Shown here piece by piece: positions 1 to 10,570 of a DNA stretch of 64,000 nucleotides. Made by a program: the position numbers and the translations under genes. Numbering within the stretch: the stretch's first letter is position 1; every line of letters starts with the position of its first letter. The notes beneath the pieces are model-generated. The model saw nothing but the letters and a program-made list of their open reading frames with translations, searched no databases and was not told the origin of the DNA. Origin of the DNA: Zizania palustris. Taxonomy: Eukaryota > Streptophyta > Magnoliopsida > Poales > Poaceae. The stretch is taken from the NCBI GenBank assembly GCA_019279435.1, contig JAAALK010000082.1:11672594-11736593 (forward strand). The letters run 5' to 3'.

Positions 1-3000
1 AGCACGTGCTTTCCGGAGTCCCAATAATATTCCTTCGTACTCCGCTATATTATTGGTAGACTTAAAGTTGAGTCTTGCGGAGTACATTGCTCTTTGTCCT
101 GATGGAGAAATTAATACTGCCCCAATGCCTGCTCCGGATGCTTGGAAAGCTCCATCGGAGTAAACAGTCCAGACTCCGTCATCTGATTTCTCCGGAGTCA
201 ACTTCGCAGGTGGAGTCCACTCTGCTACGAAGTCTGCCAGGACTTGAGATTTGATAGCTGTCCTTGCCAGGAAAGATATGCCGAAGGGTGCTAGTTCTAC
301 TGCCCACTTTCCAATTCTTCCAGTGGAATCTTTGCTTCGGAGCATATCTCCTAAAGGATACGAAGTTGGTACAATTACATTGTGAGCCAAAAAATAATGT
401 CTTAGCTTCCTCGAAGCCATTATCAGAGCATAAACGAACTTCTCAAGTTCGGAGTATCTTGTCTTCGCTCCTGACAATGCTTCGGATACAAAATAGACAG
501 GATTTTGAACCAACTTCCCATTGATATCAGCTTCTCTGACAAGGACTGCGCTGACTGCTGAGCCTGTGGCTGCAAGATATAGAAGTAGGGTTTCGTCCGC
601 AATAGGCACCGTAAGTGTAGCAAGATTGCTGAGATAATCTTTAATATCTTCGAAGCTTTTCTGACACTCCGGTGTCCATGCAAAATCTTCGGACCCTTTC
701 AAAGCTTTAAAGATTGGCAAGCTTCTCTCCGCAGACCTTGATAAAAACCTGCTAAGTGCGGCCAGACGTCCGGTCAGCTTTTGCACTTGCTTTATATTCT
801 CCGGAGGAGCCATCTTCTGCAGCGCAGTTATTTGAGTAGGGCTAGCTTCAATTCCCCTGCTTGAAACTAAGTACCCTAACAACTTTCCAGCCTTAGCTCC
901 GAATATACATTTTTCGGGGTTAAGGCGGATGCCACATGCCCGAAGGCTATTGAATGTTTCTGCTAAGTCTAGGCTATGTTGGTGCTTTAAAGCACTCTTT
1001 ATTACAATATCATCCATATAGGCCTCCACATTGCGACCTAGTTGATGACCTAGAGCCTTAGCAACTAATCTTGAAAAAGTAGCCCCGGCATTTCTTAGGC
1101 CAAAGGGCATTCTTACATAGCAGAAGACTCCCGAAGGAGTTACAAAGCTCGTCTTGATTTCATCTTCGCGCTTCAACCATATTTGATGATATCCGGAATA
1201 TGCGTCGAGGAAGCTTAGTAACTCCGAACCTGCAGTGGAGTCAACTAGTTGATCAATTCGGGGCATGGGGTAGGGGTCACGTGGGCACGCTTTATTCAAA
1301 GATGTGAAATCAATGCACATGCGCCACTTTCCGGAAGATTTCTTCCTGACGAAGACTGGGTTGGCTAGCCATTCCGTATGGGCCACTTCTCTGATAATCC
1401 CAGCCTTCAACAGTTTTTCAACTTCGTCCTTAGCTAGAGCAGCTCTCTCTGCGGACATCTTCCGGAGCCCTTGTCGAACAGGCCGGGCCTTCGGGTTTAC
1501 AAGCAAGCTGTGCTCAATAATATCCCGATCGACTCCGGTGATATCTTCGTCAGACCAGGCGAAGACATCCAAATTTTCTCCTACAACCTTTTCCAAGGAA
1601 GTTGCAACTTCGGGAGGTAAATCTTTACCAAACTGAAAAGTGTATTCTTTACCATCTTTGACAATGATCTTCGTTGCAATCTCTCCTTCGGGACTTGGTC
1701 TTGGAAATGATTTCTTCGAAGCTTCGGAGGAGGCTGAAAAAATTTCTCCATTTTCTTGGACACTGTTTACTTGCCTCGGATCTAGAGGAGGACCATGACC
1801 ATATTCTGCTCTCCGAGCTATGGCTTGATCTCCGAAGACTGTCAGAACTCCTGATTGTGTGGGCATCTTCATGCACAAGTAATTGTGATGCGCCACAGCT
1901 CCGAACTGATTCAACATGCCTCGGCCAAAGATAACATTATAAGCATACGGGGCATCCACCACATCAAAGATAACTTCTTCAGTTCGGGCTAGTAAACCTT
2001 CTCCGAAGGTTACTTCCAGGCCTATCTGGCCAAGTGCATCTAGCGGAGGTCCTGCAAAGCCTTGCAGAGGACGAGCCGCTGGGAGAAGATGCTTCCGGGA
2101 AATGCATAACTGATCGAAGGCTTGTACAAATATGATATCTGCCGAGCTACCTCCGTCGATTAGCACCCTTCGGACTTCAGTTCCGGCAATATCAGCAGTG
2201 ATAACCAATGGATCTGCATGCGGGAACTTGATACCAGCTGCATCCTCCGCAGAGAAAGATATTGGAACATGAGACCACTCCGGCATTGCAGCTGCAGATG
2301 ACGAAGTCCCAATGTGGCCTACTTCTCGAACGTACTCTCTTCGCTGTCTCTTGGACATGCTTCCGAGGGTACCTCCTCCGGAGATAGGGAGAACTACTCT
2401 CTTCCCTCTATCTTGCCCTTCTTCTTGCTTCGGAGGCGGCATAACGTTGGCCACCGGAGGATTCCTTGCAGCATCAAGATTTTCTATCCGCGCTACAGCC
2501 TGGACCGGCTCCGAGCGCACTGCTGCTGCTGGACTTCGGTCGGTACTACCTCGACCCGAAGTTCTCTCCAAGTATTCTCCCCGAAGGGTAAGAATAGCCT
2601 TGCAGGTGTCAGTTGCATGGCTTCGGTTCTCTCCATGAATACAGCAAAAAAGGGTCTGGCCTTTGCCAGCCGTTTTCCCTGGCGGCCTCCAGCCGCCGGA
2701 CTTGTTCCCTGCAGGCTGCGGAGCTCTTGGTGCAAACTTCTGCGGGGGTGCAATGTTTAAGACCTCAGAACGAGGGTGCTTTTGCCCTCTTCTTCTATCA
2801 TGTTGTACTTCGGGGACTGGTTCTTGCGGCGAGGCCGAAGTCTTCACCTCTGCTTTAACTTCTGTCAATACTGTCGAAGTAGCAGTAGTCCTCCGAAGCC
2901 AACCTTCTTCTGACTTCGAGTACTCCTCGAAGTACGACATCAACTGTGATACTGTGGTGATGCTCTTCCGATGCAATTTATCCAGAAGGCCTTTATGACT

Positions 3001-3879
3001 GACGCCTTCCCGAGCCGCATCAACCACCGAGGATGTGGACAGCCCCCGAATTTGCGACTTCGTGTGAGCGAAGCGCTTGAAGTACTGCCTCAATGTTTCT
3101 CCGGGGAGCTGTTTCACTTGGAAAAGGCTTCCTGTCGACATGGGGGGCACGAAGGTGCCCTGAAAGTTATTTATGAACTTCCTTTTCAACTGTACCCATG
3201 ACGTGATTGATCCTGGTTTTAAAGACCAGAACCATCTCAACGCCACTCCTTCGAGGGCTAACGGGAAGCACTTCGCCATAGTTTCTCTGTCTCCGCCACT
3301 AGCTTCAATTGCTAGGGCATAAGAACGCGCAAACTCACTGGGATCTTCATCTCCGGCATACTTGCTAAGCTTCGAAGCTTTGAACCTCGGATCGAAGCGA
3401 ACCTTCTGAAGCTCGGGATGCAACGGAGATTCATCGTCGTAAGAGGCGTTCTCCGGGGCTTCGGGATAATCAAGATCGTCGTCTTCGTGCACTTCGGGGA
3501 TAGCTGGGGTGGCTTGAGGACGAAGCCTGTTCGCAGCCTCTTGCCGCCACCTTGCTACCTCGGCTTGAAGATTGGCCATTTGAGTGGCCATGTCTCCAAG
3601 GCTATCTTCGTCTCCTCCGGAAGGACCTTCCGGGTCTTGAGAACTGGTATGATCAGTTCCAATCGGAATGGCGGGTGGTAAAGGGGCTCCGGGCGGTCGG
3701 AGTGTGGAAGGGGTTGGTGGAGAGGCTTCGTATCCTCGAGGGATAAAAGCCCCTTGCGGAGTTTGAGGTGGAGGGATAGTCGAAGACCCTCCGACTTCAA
3801 CTGTGTCGAAGGGTATCTCTCCGGAGATCCGAGAGGACCTCCGAGTGGGATTGCGAGGTGCGCTCCGCTTAGGAGGCAT
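1..3879 (-). CDS. gag-pol polyprotein of element A (partial, open at window edge)
   Basis: This is the polyprotein of a Ty3/gypsy Tat-lineage retrotransposon: capsid, protease, reverse transcriptase (RT) and RNase H; the integrase should follow outside the window. The start MPPKRSAPRN lies about 60 bases inside the LTR. The frame stays open for 1293 codons to base 1, where it still reads STNNIAEYEG. In order: gag (1 to about 400) with a Cys/His cluster CCIHGENRSHATDTC near residue 413; protease with IDGGSSAD near 573; RT with YMDD near 954; the gypsy-type RNase H (LAATGSAVSAVLV) near 1105; and a second, archaeal-type RNase H (YSDGAFQASGAG) near 1240. The catalytic residues I checked are present. 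The same gene is frameshifted in the second assembly copy, probably by a base-calling error. Confidence 0.9.
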   Translation of the reverse strand, partial: MPPKRSAPRNPTRRSSRISGEIPFDTVEVGGSSTIPPPQTPQGAFIPRGYEASPPTPSTLRPPGAPLPPAIPIGTDHTSSQDPEGPSGGDEDSLGDMATQMANLQAEVARWRQEAANRLRPQATPAIPEVHEDDDLDYPEAPENASYDDESPLHPELQKVRFDPRFKASKLSKYAGDEDPSEFARSYALAIEASGGDRETMAKCFPLALEGVALRWFWSLKPGSITSWVQLKRKFINNFQGTFVPPMSTGSLFQVKQLPGETLRQYFKRFAHTKSQIRGLSTSSVVDAAREGVSHKGLLDKLHRKSITTVSQLMSYFEEYSKSEEGWLRRTTATSTVLTEVKAEVKTSASPQEPVPEVQHDRRRGQKHPRSEVLNIAPPQKFAPRAPQPAGNKSGGWRPPGKTAGKGQTLFCCIHGENRSHATDTCKAILTLRGEYLERTSGRGSTDRSPAAAVRSEPVQAVARIENLDAARNPPVANVMPPPKQEEGQDRGKRVVLPISGGGTLGSMSKRQRREYVREVGHIGTSSSAAAMPEWSHVPISFSAEDAAGIKFPHADPLVITADIAGTEVRRVLIDGGSSADIIFVQAFDQLCISRKHLLPAARPLQGFAGPPLDALGQIGLEVTFGEGLLARTEEVIFDVVDAPYAYNVIFGRGMLNQFGAVAHHNYLCMKMPTQSGVLTVFGDQAIARRAEYGHGPPLDPRQVNSVQENGEIFSASSEASKKSFPRPSPEGEIATKIIVKDGKEYTFQFGKDLPPEVATSLEKVVGENLDVFAWSDEDITGVDRDIIEHSLLVNPKARPVRQGLRKMSAERAALAKDEVEKLLKAGIIREVAHTEWLANPVFVRKKSSGKWRMCIDFTSLNKACPRDPYPMPRIDQLVDSTAGSELLSFLDAYSGYHQIWLKREDEIKTSFVTPSGVFCYVRMPFGLRNAGATFSRLVAKALGHQLGRNVEAYMDDIVIKSALKHQHSLDLAETFNSLRACGIRLNPEKCIFGAKAGKLLGYLVSSRGIEASPTQITALQKMAPPENIKQVQKLTGRLAALSRFLSRSAERSLPIFKALKGSEDFAWTPECQKSFEDIKDYLSNLATLTVPIADETLLLYLAATGSAVSAVLVREADINGKLVQNPVYFVSEALSGAKTRYSELEKFVYALIMASRKLRHYFLAHNVIVPTSYPLGDMLRSKDSTGRIGKWAVELAPFGISFLARTAIKSQVLADFVAEWTPPAKLTPEKSDDGVWTVYSDGAFQASGAGIGAVLISPSGQRAMYSARLNFKSTNNIAEYEGILLGLRKARA

Positions 3880-3922
3880 GATGCAAGAGGTTGGTAGAGA
3901 ACGAAGTTTTTTGGACTAAGTT

Positions 3923-3940
3923 CCCCACGGACGGCGCCAA
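3923..3940 (-). promoter_or_regulatory. primer binding site of element A
   Basis: Immediately inside the LTR, the minus strand reads TTGGCGCCGTCCGTGGGGAA. A GGCGCCG-type site next to a TG...CA LTR is the usual tRNA primer site of many grass gypsy elements. It resembles sites complementary to tRNA-Asp, but I cannot confirm the tRNA. The same site occurs in element C at 54250-54267. Confidence 0.75.
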
Positions 3941-3941
3941 C

Positions 3942-4438
3942 TGTTGGCGTAAAAGATTACGCTAACAGGTTTCTGTAGAAAAGAAACTAACAAACGAAGT
4001 GTTTGTGAAGCAAACTGTTCTAAGCCTCCGAAAGGATAATAGCTTAGAATAGTTCGAAAGTGTGTATTGATTCACTTGTAAATCGGTCCTTATTACAGGG
4101 TGAAATGGGGGGTATTTATAGGCCTGAACATTAAGGAAAAGACCTATTTACCCCTCTATTACAACCGACATTAAGGAAACTATTCGGTTTCCTTAATAGG
4201 GCTAAAATGGTAAAAGACTAATCTAATAAGATAGAAGATAAGTCTTCCATCTTAGCTGGCAGAAAAGATCCTGGAAAGCTTTGGTTCGAAGATATACTTC
4301 GAACCAATGCCAATCTTCGGACTCCGAACGAAGTTCCAAGCTGCCTTCGAAGATGACCTTCGGACTATCTTCGAACTGGTTGACTGTCTTCATGTTGCTT
4401 TGGCAATAACCCCGAAGATGGGATATTTTCCCCCAACA
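3942..4438 (-). repeat. 5' LTR of element A (497 bp)
   Basis: The LTR begins TGTTGGGGGAAAAT and ends ACGCCAACA on the minus strand, giving TGTTGG/CCAACA inverted ends. The primer binding site follows directly. A TATA box (TATAAATACC, minus strand, 4111-4120) lies inside, followed by a CCCTGTAATA motif. Related LTRs with the same ends occur at 29607-30100 (element B) and 54269-54764 (element C), which groups the three elements in one family. An identical copy at 10074-10570 comes from the assembly duplication. Confidence 0.92.
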
Positions 4439-7400
4439 CTATGCTTACAATGCAATCTTCGGGCGAGGGATGCTGAACCAATTCGGAGCTATAGCGCATC
4501 ACAACTATCTCTGTCTCAAAATGCCCACGCAAGGTGGAGTTCTTACTGTTTCAGGAGACCAAGCTATAGCCCGGAGAATGGAGTATGGACACGGCCTGCC
4601 ATTGGACCCCTGGCAAGTGCATAGTGTGGCGGAGCACACCGAAGAGGTTCCGGAGGGTTCAAATTCTTCAAAGGGGCTCTCCCTTAAACCAAGCCCGGAA
4701 GGTGACGTCGTGACGAAGATAATTTCAAAGGATGGCAAAGAATACCCAATACAGTTCGGCAAGGGCTATCCCCAGAGATAGCTGCCTCGTTGGAAGAAGT
4801 CGTCAAGCAAAATTTGGACGTCTTTGCCTGGACTGACGAAGACATCACCGGGGTTGATCGGAGTATCATCGAGCATAGCCTGCTCGTCAACTCGAAGGCT
4901 AGGCTAGTTTGCCAGGGGCTCCGCAAGCTGTCTGTGGAAAGAGCAAGCCTCGCCAAGACTAAAGTAGAAAAATTGTTAAGGGCTGACATCATCAGGGAGG
5001 TAGCCCATACCGAGTGGTTGGCGAACCCTGTTTTTGTAAGGAAGAAGGACTCGAACAAGTGGCGCATGTGTATTGACTTTACTTCATTAAATAAAGCATG
5101 CCCGCGAGGCCCTACCCGATGCCCCGAATAGACCAGCTGGTGGATTCCACAGCCGGCTCTGAATTGCTAAGCTTCCTTGATGCTTACTCCGGGTATCATC
5201 AAGTCTGGCTAAAGCGTGAAGACGAAGCCAAGAAAAGTTTCATAACTCCTTCCGGGGTATTTTGTTATGTAAGAATGCCTTTTGGCTTGCGGAATGCCAG
5301 AGCCACTTTTTCACGTTTAATAGCTAAGGCTCTAGGTCACCAAATAGGCCGAAATGTCGAAGCCTATATGGATGACATTGTAATAAAAAGTGCTCAAAAG
5401 CACCAGCATAGCCTAGACCTAGCTGAAACGTTTGAGAGCCTTTGAGCATGTGGAGTACGCCTCAACCCTGAAAAATGTATATTCGGAGCGCAAGCAGGAA
5501 AACTGCTAGGGTACTTAGTTTCGAGCAGGGGAATCGAAGCTAGCCCAACGCAGATAAGTGCACTGCAAAGAATGGCTCTACCAGGGAATTTGAAGCAAGT
5601 CCAGAAGCTAGCAGGAAGGCTCGCAGCTCTTAGTAGATTCCTGGCCAGGTCAGCAGAACGAAGCCTCCCAATTTTCAAAGCCCTTAAGGAGTCCGAAAGC
5701 TTCAATTGGACGCCGGAGTGCCAGAAGAGCTTCGATGATATAAAAGCATACCTCGGAAGCCTGTCAACACTTACCGTGCCCCTCCCGGAGGAAACACTCC
5801 TCCTTTATCTCACAGCAACAGGCTCTGCAGTAAGTGCAGTACTGGTCAGGGAAGTTGAGCTTAAGGGAAAGCTGGTGCAAAACCTAGTTTATTTTGTTTC
5901 AGAAGCTTTGTCTGGAGCTAAGATTAGATACTCCGAGCTCGAGAAATTTGCTTATGCCCTGGTAATGGCCTCGCGGAAGCTAAGGCATTACTTTCTGGCG
6001 CATAACCTAGTCGTTCCTACCTCGTACCCTCTTGGTGATATGCTCCAAAGCAAAGATTCTACTGGTAGGATCGGAAAATGGGGTGTCGAGCTAGCCCCCT
6101 TCGGAATCTCCTTCACGGCAAGAACAACTATCAAATCCCAAATCATAGCCGACTTTGTAGCAGAGTGGACGCCATCTGCAGTTTGGGCTCCGGAGGAGCC
6201 CTCCGAAGGTTTATGGACAATATTTTCTGACGGAGCTTATCAGGCATCTGGTGCCGGAGCTGGAGCGGTCATCATATCACCGTCAGGGCAAAAGGCCATG
6301 TATTCTGCGAGGCTCAACTTTAAGACCACCAATAATATCGCAGAATACGAAGGGGTCCTGCTAGGCCTCCGAAAGGCAAAGGCACTTGGAGCAGCAAGGA
6401 TAATAATTAAAACAGATTCCCAAGTCATCGCAGGGAATGCGATAAGAGCTTTCAAGCAAAGAACCCGCATCTAACGCAATACCTTGAAGAAATCTGCAGG
6501 ACCTAGCAACATTCAAAGGATTTTCTGTTCGAAGTATCCCTCGAGCAGATAATCAACTCACAGATATTCTAGCAAAAGCTGCAGCCAGAGCATTAGACCT
6601 CCCGGAGGGTGCTTTCTATGAAGAACTAGTCAAGCCTGCAGTCAATCAATTACCCTCCGCAGAAGTACTGTGCATTCCAGCTACAGATTGGCAGGCTCCG
6701 ATAATGAATATCTTGCAAGGTGGAACATATTCTTCAGAGGGTCCGGATGCCCGAAGATTGCAAGCAAGGGCTCGAAATTACAAGCTTGTCAGCGGAATAT
6801 TGTACAAAGCCAGAGTGTGTTCCCCTCTACTCCGATGCATCTCCCAACCCGAAGGCCAAGACATACTTCGGGACATTCACGAAGGTTTGTGCGAAAGCCA
6901 CCTGGCCCCTCGTGCTCTAGCAGGCAAGACACTTCGGCAGGGGCTCTACTGGCCGACAATTGTAAGAGATGCGGAGGAGTTGGTTCGAACCTGCCAAGGA
7001 TGCCAATGGATGGGAAGACGAAGCCACCGTCCGCCAGTTCCACTTCAAGTTATTGCCCCGGTTTGGCCAATGGCTCGGTGGGGAATGGACCTCATAGTCC
7101 CTTTTCCAATGGCAAAAGGCAGCTTGAAGTTTGCGGTGGTAGCAATCGAATATTTTTCAAAGTGGGTCGAAGCAGAACCATTGACTGCTATCACTTCAAG
7201 GAATGTGCAAAAGTTTTTCTGGCAAATATTATATGCAGGTTCAGAGTGCCAAGGGAGCTAACCGTGGATAATGGAACCCAGTTCGAAGCTAACACATTCA
7301 AAGAATTTTGTGAAGAGCTGGGCATTAAGTTATGCTTCGCAGCAGTGCACCATCCACAGTCCAACGGAGTTGTCGAACGAGCCAATGGAAACATTCTCTC

Positions 7401-7710
7401 CGGTCTGAATCGATGGATTGTCGGGTTGGCCAAGGGCCGTGGGTCGAGGAACTTCCCAAGATCTTGTGGTCCATCTGAACCACTCAAGCCAGGTCCACAG
7501 GATTTACCCCATTTAGGCTACTATTCGGAGATGAGGCTATGACTCCTACGGAGCTCAAGGGTGGATCCCTTCGTGTAGTGCAGCCCGGAGATGAAGATGA
7601 AAGAAACACTTCGCTCGACTTGTCAGAAGAAACAAGGCTTCGAGCTGTCACCAATCTGACGAAGTACCAAGGCCAAACAAAACATGGTATGACCCGAAGA
7701 TAAAGCTGAA
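4439..7710 (+). pseudogene. pol of element B, assembly copy 1 (protease end to integrase, broken)
   Basis: Reads as a Tat-lineage pol from the end of the protease (MLNQFGAIAHHNYLC) through RT (YMDD near 5369), gypsy RNase H, archaeal-type RNase H (FSDGAYQASGAG near 6225) and integrase. True lesions, also present in copy 2, are a frameshift with a stop at 4779-4781, a frameshift near 5108, a TGA at 5443-5445 and a frameshift ending at a stop at 6472-6474. A missing A near 7226 breaks the integrase only in this copy and is probably a sequencing error. The 1000-N gap cuts the end. Confidence 0.88.
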
Positions 7711-8710
7711 NNNNNNNNNNNNNNNNNNNNNNNNNNNNNNNNNNNNNNNNNNNNNNNNNNNNNNNNNNNNNNNNNNNNNNNNNNNNNNNNNNNNNNNNNN
7801 NNNNNNNNNNNNNNNNNNNNNNNNNNNNNNNNNNNNNNNNNNNNNNNNNNNNNNNNNNNNNNNNNNNNNNNNNNNNNNNNNNNNNNNNNNNNNNNNNNNN
7901 NNNNNNNNNNNNNNNNNNNNNNNNNNNNNNNNNNNNNNNNNNNNNNNNNNNNNNNNNNNNNNNNNNNNNNNNNNNNNNNNNNNNNNNNNNNNNNNNNNNN
8001 NNNNNNNNNNNNNNNNNNNNNNNNNNNNNNNNNNNNNNNNNNNNNNNNNNNNNNNNNNNNNNNNNNNNNNNNNNNNNNNNNNNNNNNNNNNNNNNNNNNN
8101 NNNNNNNNNNNNNNNNNNNNNNNNNNNNNNNNNNNNNNNNNNNNNNNNNNNNNNNNNNNNNNNNNNNNNNNNNNNNNNNNNNNNNNNNNNNNNNNNNNNN
8201 NNNNNNNNNNNNNNNNNNNNNNNNNNNNNNNNNNNNNNNNNNNNNNNNNNNNNNNNNNNNNNNNNNNNNNNNNNNNNNNNNNNNNNNNNNNNNNNNNNNN
8301 NNNNNNNNNNNNNNNNNNNNNNNNNNNNNNNNNNNNNNNNNNNNNNNNNNNNNNNNNNNNNNNNNNNNNNNNNNNNNNNNNNNNNNNNNNNNNNNNNNNN
8401 NNNNNNNNNNNNNNNNNNNNNNNNNNNNNNNNNNNNNNNNNNNNNNNNNNNNNNNNNNNNNNNNNNNNNNNNNNNNNNNNNNNNNNNNNNNNNNNNNNNN
8501 NNNNNNNNNNNNNNNNNNNNNNNNNNNNNNNNNNNNNNNNNNNNNNNNNNNNNNNNNNNNNNNNNNNNNNNNNNNNNNNNNNNNNNNNNNNNNNNNNNNN
8601 NNNNNNNNNNNNNNNNNNNNNNNNNNNNNNNNNNNNNNNNNNNNNNNNNNNNNNNNNNNNNNNNNNNNNNNNNNNNNNNNNNNNNNNNNNNNNNNNNNNN
8701 NNNNNNNNNN
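7711..8710. other. Assembly gap of exactly 1000 N
   Basis: A run of exactly 1000 N, a typical placeholder of unknown true size. It sits between the two near-identical copies, so the true gap may be zero or negative. Open frames that cross it are meaningless. Confidence 0.98.
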
Positions 8711-10011
8711 TCCCCGAAGGGTAAGAATAGCCTTGCAGGTGTCAGTTGCATGGCTTCGGTTCTCTCCATGAATACAGCAAAAAAGGGTCTGGCCTTTGCC
8801 AGCCGTTTTCCCTGGCGGCCTCCAGCCGCCGGACTTGTTCCCTGCAGGCTGCGGAGCTCTTGGTGCAAACTTCTGCGGGGGTGCAATGTTTAAGACCTCA
8901 GAACGAGGGTGCTTTTGCCCTCTTCTTCTATCATGTTGTACTTCGGGGACTGGTTCTTGCGGCGAGGCCGAAGTCTTCACCTCTGCTTTAACTTCTGTCA
9001 ATACTGTCGAAGTAGCAGTAGTCCTCCGAAGCCAACCTTCTTCTGACTTCGAGTACTCCTCGAAGTACGACATCAACTGTGATACTGTGGTGATGCTCTT
9101 CCGATGCAATTTATCCAGAAGGCCTTTATGACTGACGCCTTCCCGAGCCGCATCAACCACCGAGGATGTGGACAGCCCCCGAATTTGCGACTTCGTGTGA
9201 GCGAAGCGCTTGAAGTACTGCCTCAATGTTTCTCCGGGGAGCTGTTTCACTTGGAAAGGCTTCCTGTCGACATGGGGGGCACGAAGGTGCCCTGAAAGTT
9301 ATTTATGAACTTCCTTTTCAACTGTACCCATGACGTGATTGATCCTGGTTTTAAAGACCAGAACCATCTCAACGCCACTCCTTCGAGGGCTAACGGGAAG
9401 CACTTCGCCATAGTTTCTCTGTCTCCGCCACTAGCTTCAATTGCTAGGGCATAAGAACGCGCAAACTCACTGGGATCTTCATCTCCGGCATACTTGCTAA
9501 GCTTCGAAGCTTTGAACCTCGGATCGAAGCGAACCTTCTGAAGCTCGGGATGCAACGGAGATTCATCGTCGTAAGAGGCGTTCTCCGGGGCTTCGGGATA
9601 ATCAAGATCGTCGTCTTCGTGCACTTCGGGGATAGCTGGGGTGGCTTGAGGACGAAGCCTGTTCGCAGCCTCTTGCCGCCACCTTGCTACCTCGGCTTGA
9701 AGATTGGCCATTTGAGTGGCCATGTCTCCAAGGCTATCTTCGTCTCCTCCGGAAGGACCTTCCGGGTCTTGAGAACTGGTATGATCAGTTCCAATCGGAA
9801 TGGCGGGTGGTAAAGGGGCTCCGGGCGGTCGGAGTGTGGAAGGGGTTGGTGGAGAGGCTTCGTATCCTCGAGGGATAAAAGCCCCTTGCGGAGTTTGAGG
9901 TGGAGGGATAGTCGAAGACCCTCCGACTTCAACTGTGTCGAAGGGTATCTCTCCGGAGATCCGAGAGGACCTCCGAGTGGGATTGCGAGGTGCGCTCCGC
10001 TTAGGAGGCAT
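8711..10011 (-). pseudogene. gag of element A, assembly copy 2
   Basis: Same gag start as at 3879 (MPPKRSAPRN), truncated by the gap. A single A is missing from the run near 9255 compared with copy 1, which shifts the frame after residue 254. Because copy 1 reads straight through, this shift is best explained as a homopolymer error and not as a biological mutation. Confidence 0.85.
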
Positions 10012-10073
10012 GATGCAAGAGGTTGGTAGAGAACGAAGTTTTTTGGACTAAGTTCCCCACGGACGGCGCCAAC

Positions 10074-10570
10074 TGTTGGCGTAAAAGATTACGCTAACAG
10101 GTTTCTGTAGAAAAGAAACTAACAAACGAAGTGTTTGTGAAGCAAACTGTTCTAAGCCTCCGAAAGGATAATAGCTTAGAATAGTTCGAAAGTGTGTATT
10201 GATTCACTTGTAAATCGGTCCTTATTACAGGGTGAAATGGGGGGTATTTATAGGCCTGAACATTAAGGAAAAGACCTATTTACCCCTCTATTACAACCGA
10301 CATTAAGGAAACTATTCGGTTTCCTTAATAGGGCTAAAATGGTAAAAGACTAATCTAATAAGATAGAAGATAAGTCTTCCATCTTAGCTGGCAGAAAAGA
10401 TCCTGGAAAGCTTTGGTTCGAAGATATACTTCGAACCAATGCCAATCTTCGGACTCCGAACGAAGTTCCAAGCTGCCTTCGAAGATGACCTTCGGACTAT
10501 CTTCGAACTGGTTGACTGTCTTCATGTTGCTTTGGCAATAACCCCGAAGATGGGATATTTTCCCCCAACA
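10074..10570 (-). repeat. 5' LTR of element A, assembly copy 2
   Basis: Identical copy of the LTR at 3942-4438, with the same TGTTGG/CCAACA ends and the same junction into element B's protease gene. Two independent insertions at the same base of the same host element would be needed to make this a real second element. That supports the assembly explanation. Confidence 0.9.

Larger units (their letters stand above)
1..4438 (-). mobile_element. Element A: Tat-lineage Ty3/gypsy retrotransposon, 5' part
   Basis: Read on the minus strand this is a 5' LTR (4438-3942), a primer binding site, a short leader and an open gag-pol gene that leaves the window at base 1. It lies inside element B: the bases to the right of its LTR resume the plus-strand protease gene of B in the motif PYAYNAIFGRG, which A's own pol carries as PYAYNVIFGRG. 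The five bases 4439-4443 (CTATG) should be the target duplication, but the other copy is outside the window. Two RNase H domains in pol place it in the Tat lineage. Its frame is intact, so it is the youngest Tat copy here. The segment from 2578 rightwards is repeated after the gap. Confidence 0.9.
2578..7710. repeat. Assembly duplication, copy 1 (5133 bp)
   Basis: This block is repeated at 8711-13843 in the same orientation and with the same length. I found only four differences, all one base in a homopolymer: AAAA/AAA near 3122, TTTT/TTT near 6224, AAA/AAAA near 7226 and AAAA/AAAAA near 7681. At the first two sites copy 1 keeps the coding frame, and at the last two copy 2 does. That is what independent sequencing errors in two assemblies of one locus would give. 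Confidence 0.9.

Noticed and set aside
2312..2760. Plus-strand open frames opposite gag-pol of element A (also at 8746-9131)
   Set aside because: Shadows of the coding frame on the other strand; no features, and duplicated with the assembly artefact.
7484..9250. Long minus-strand open frames crossing 7711-8710 (588 and 412 codons)
   Set aside because: They exist only because the run of N contains no stop codons; the real sequence on each side belongs to different elements and frames.
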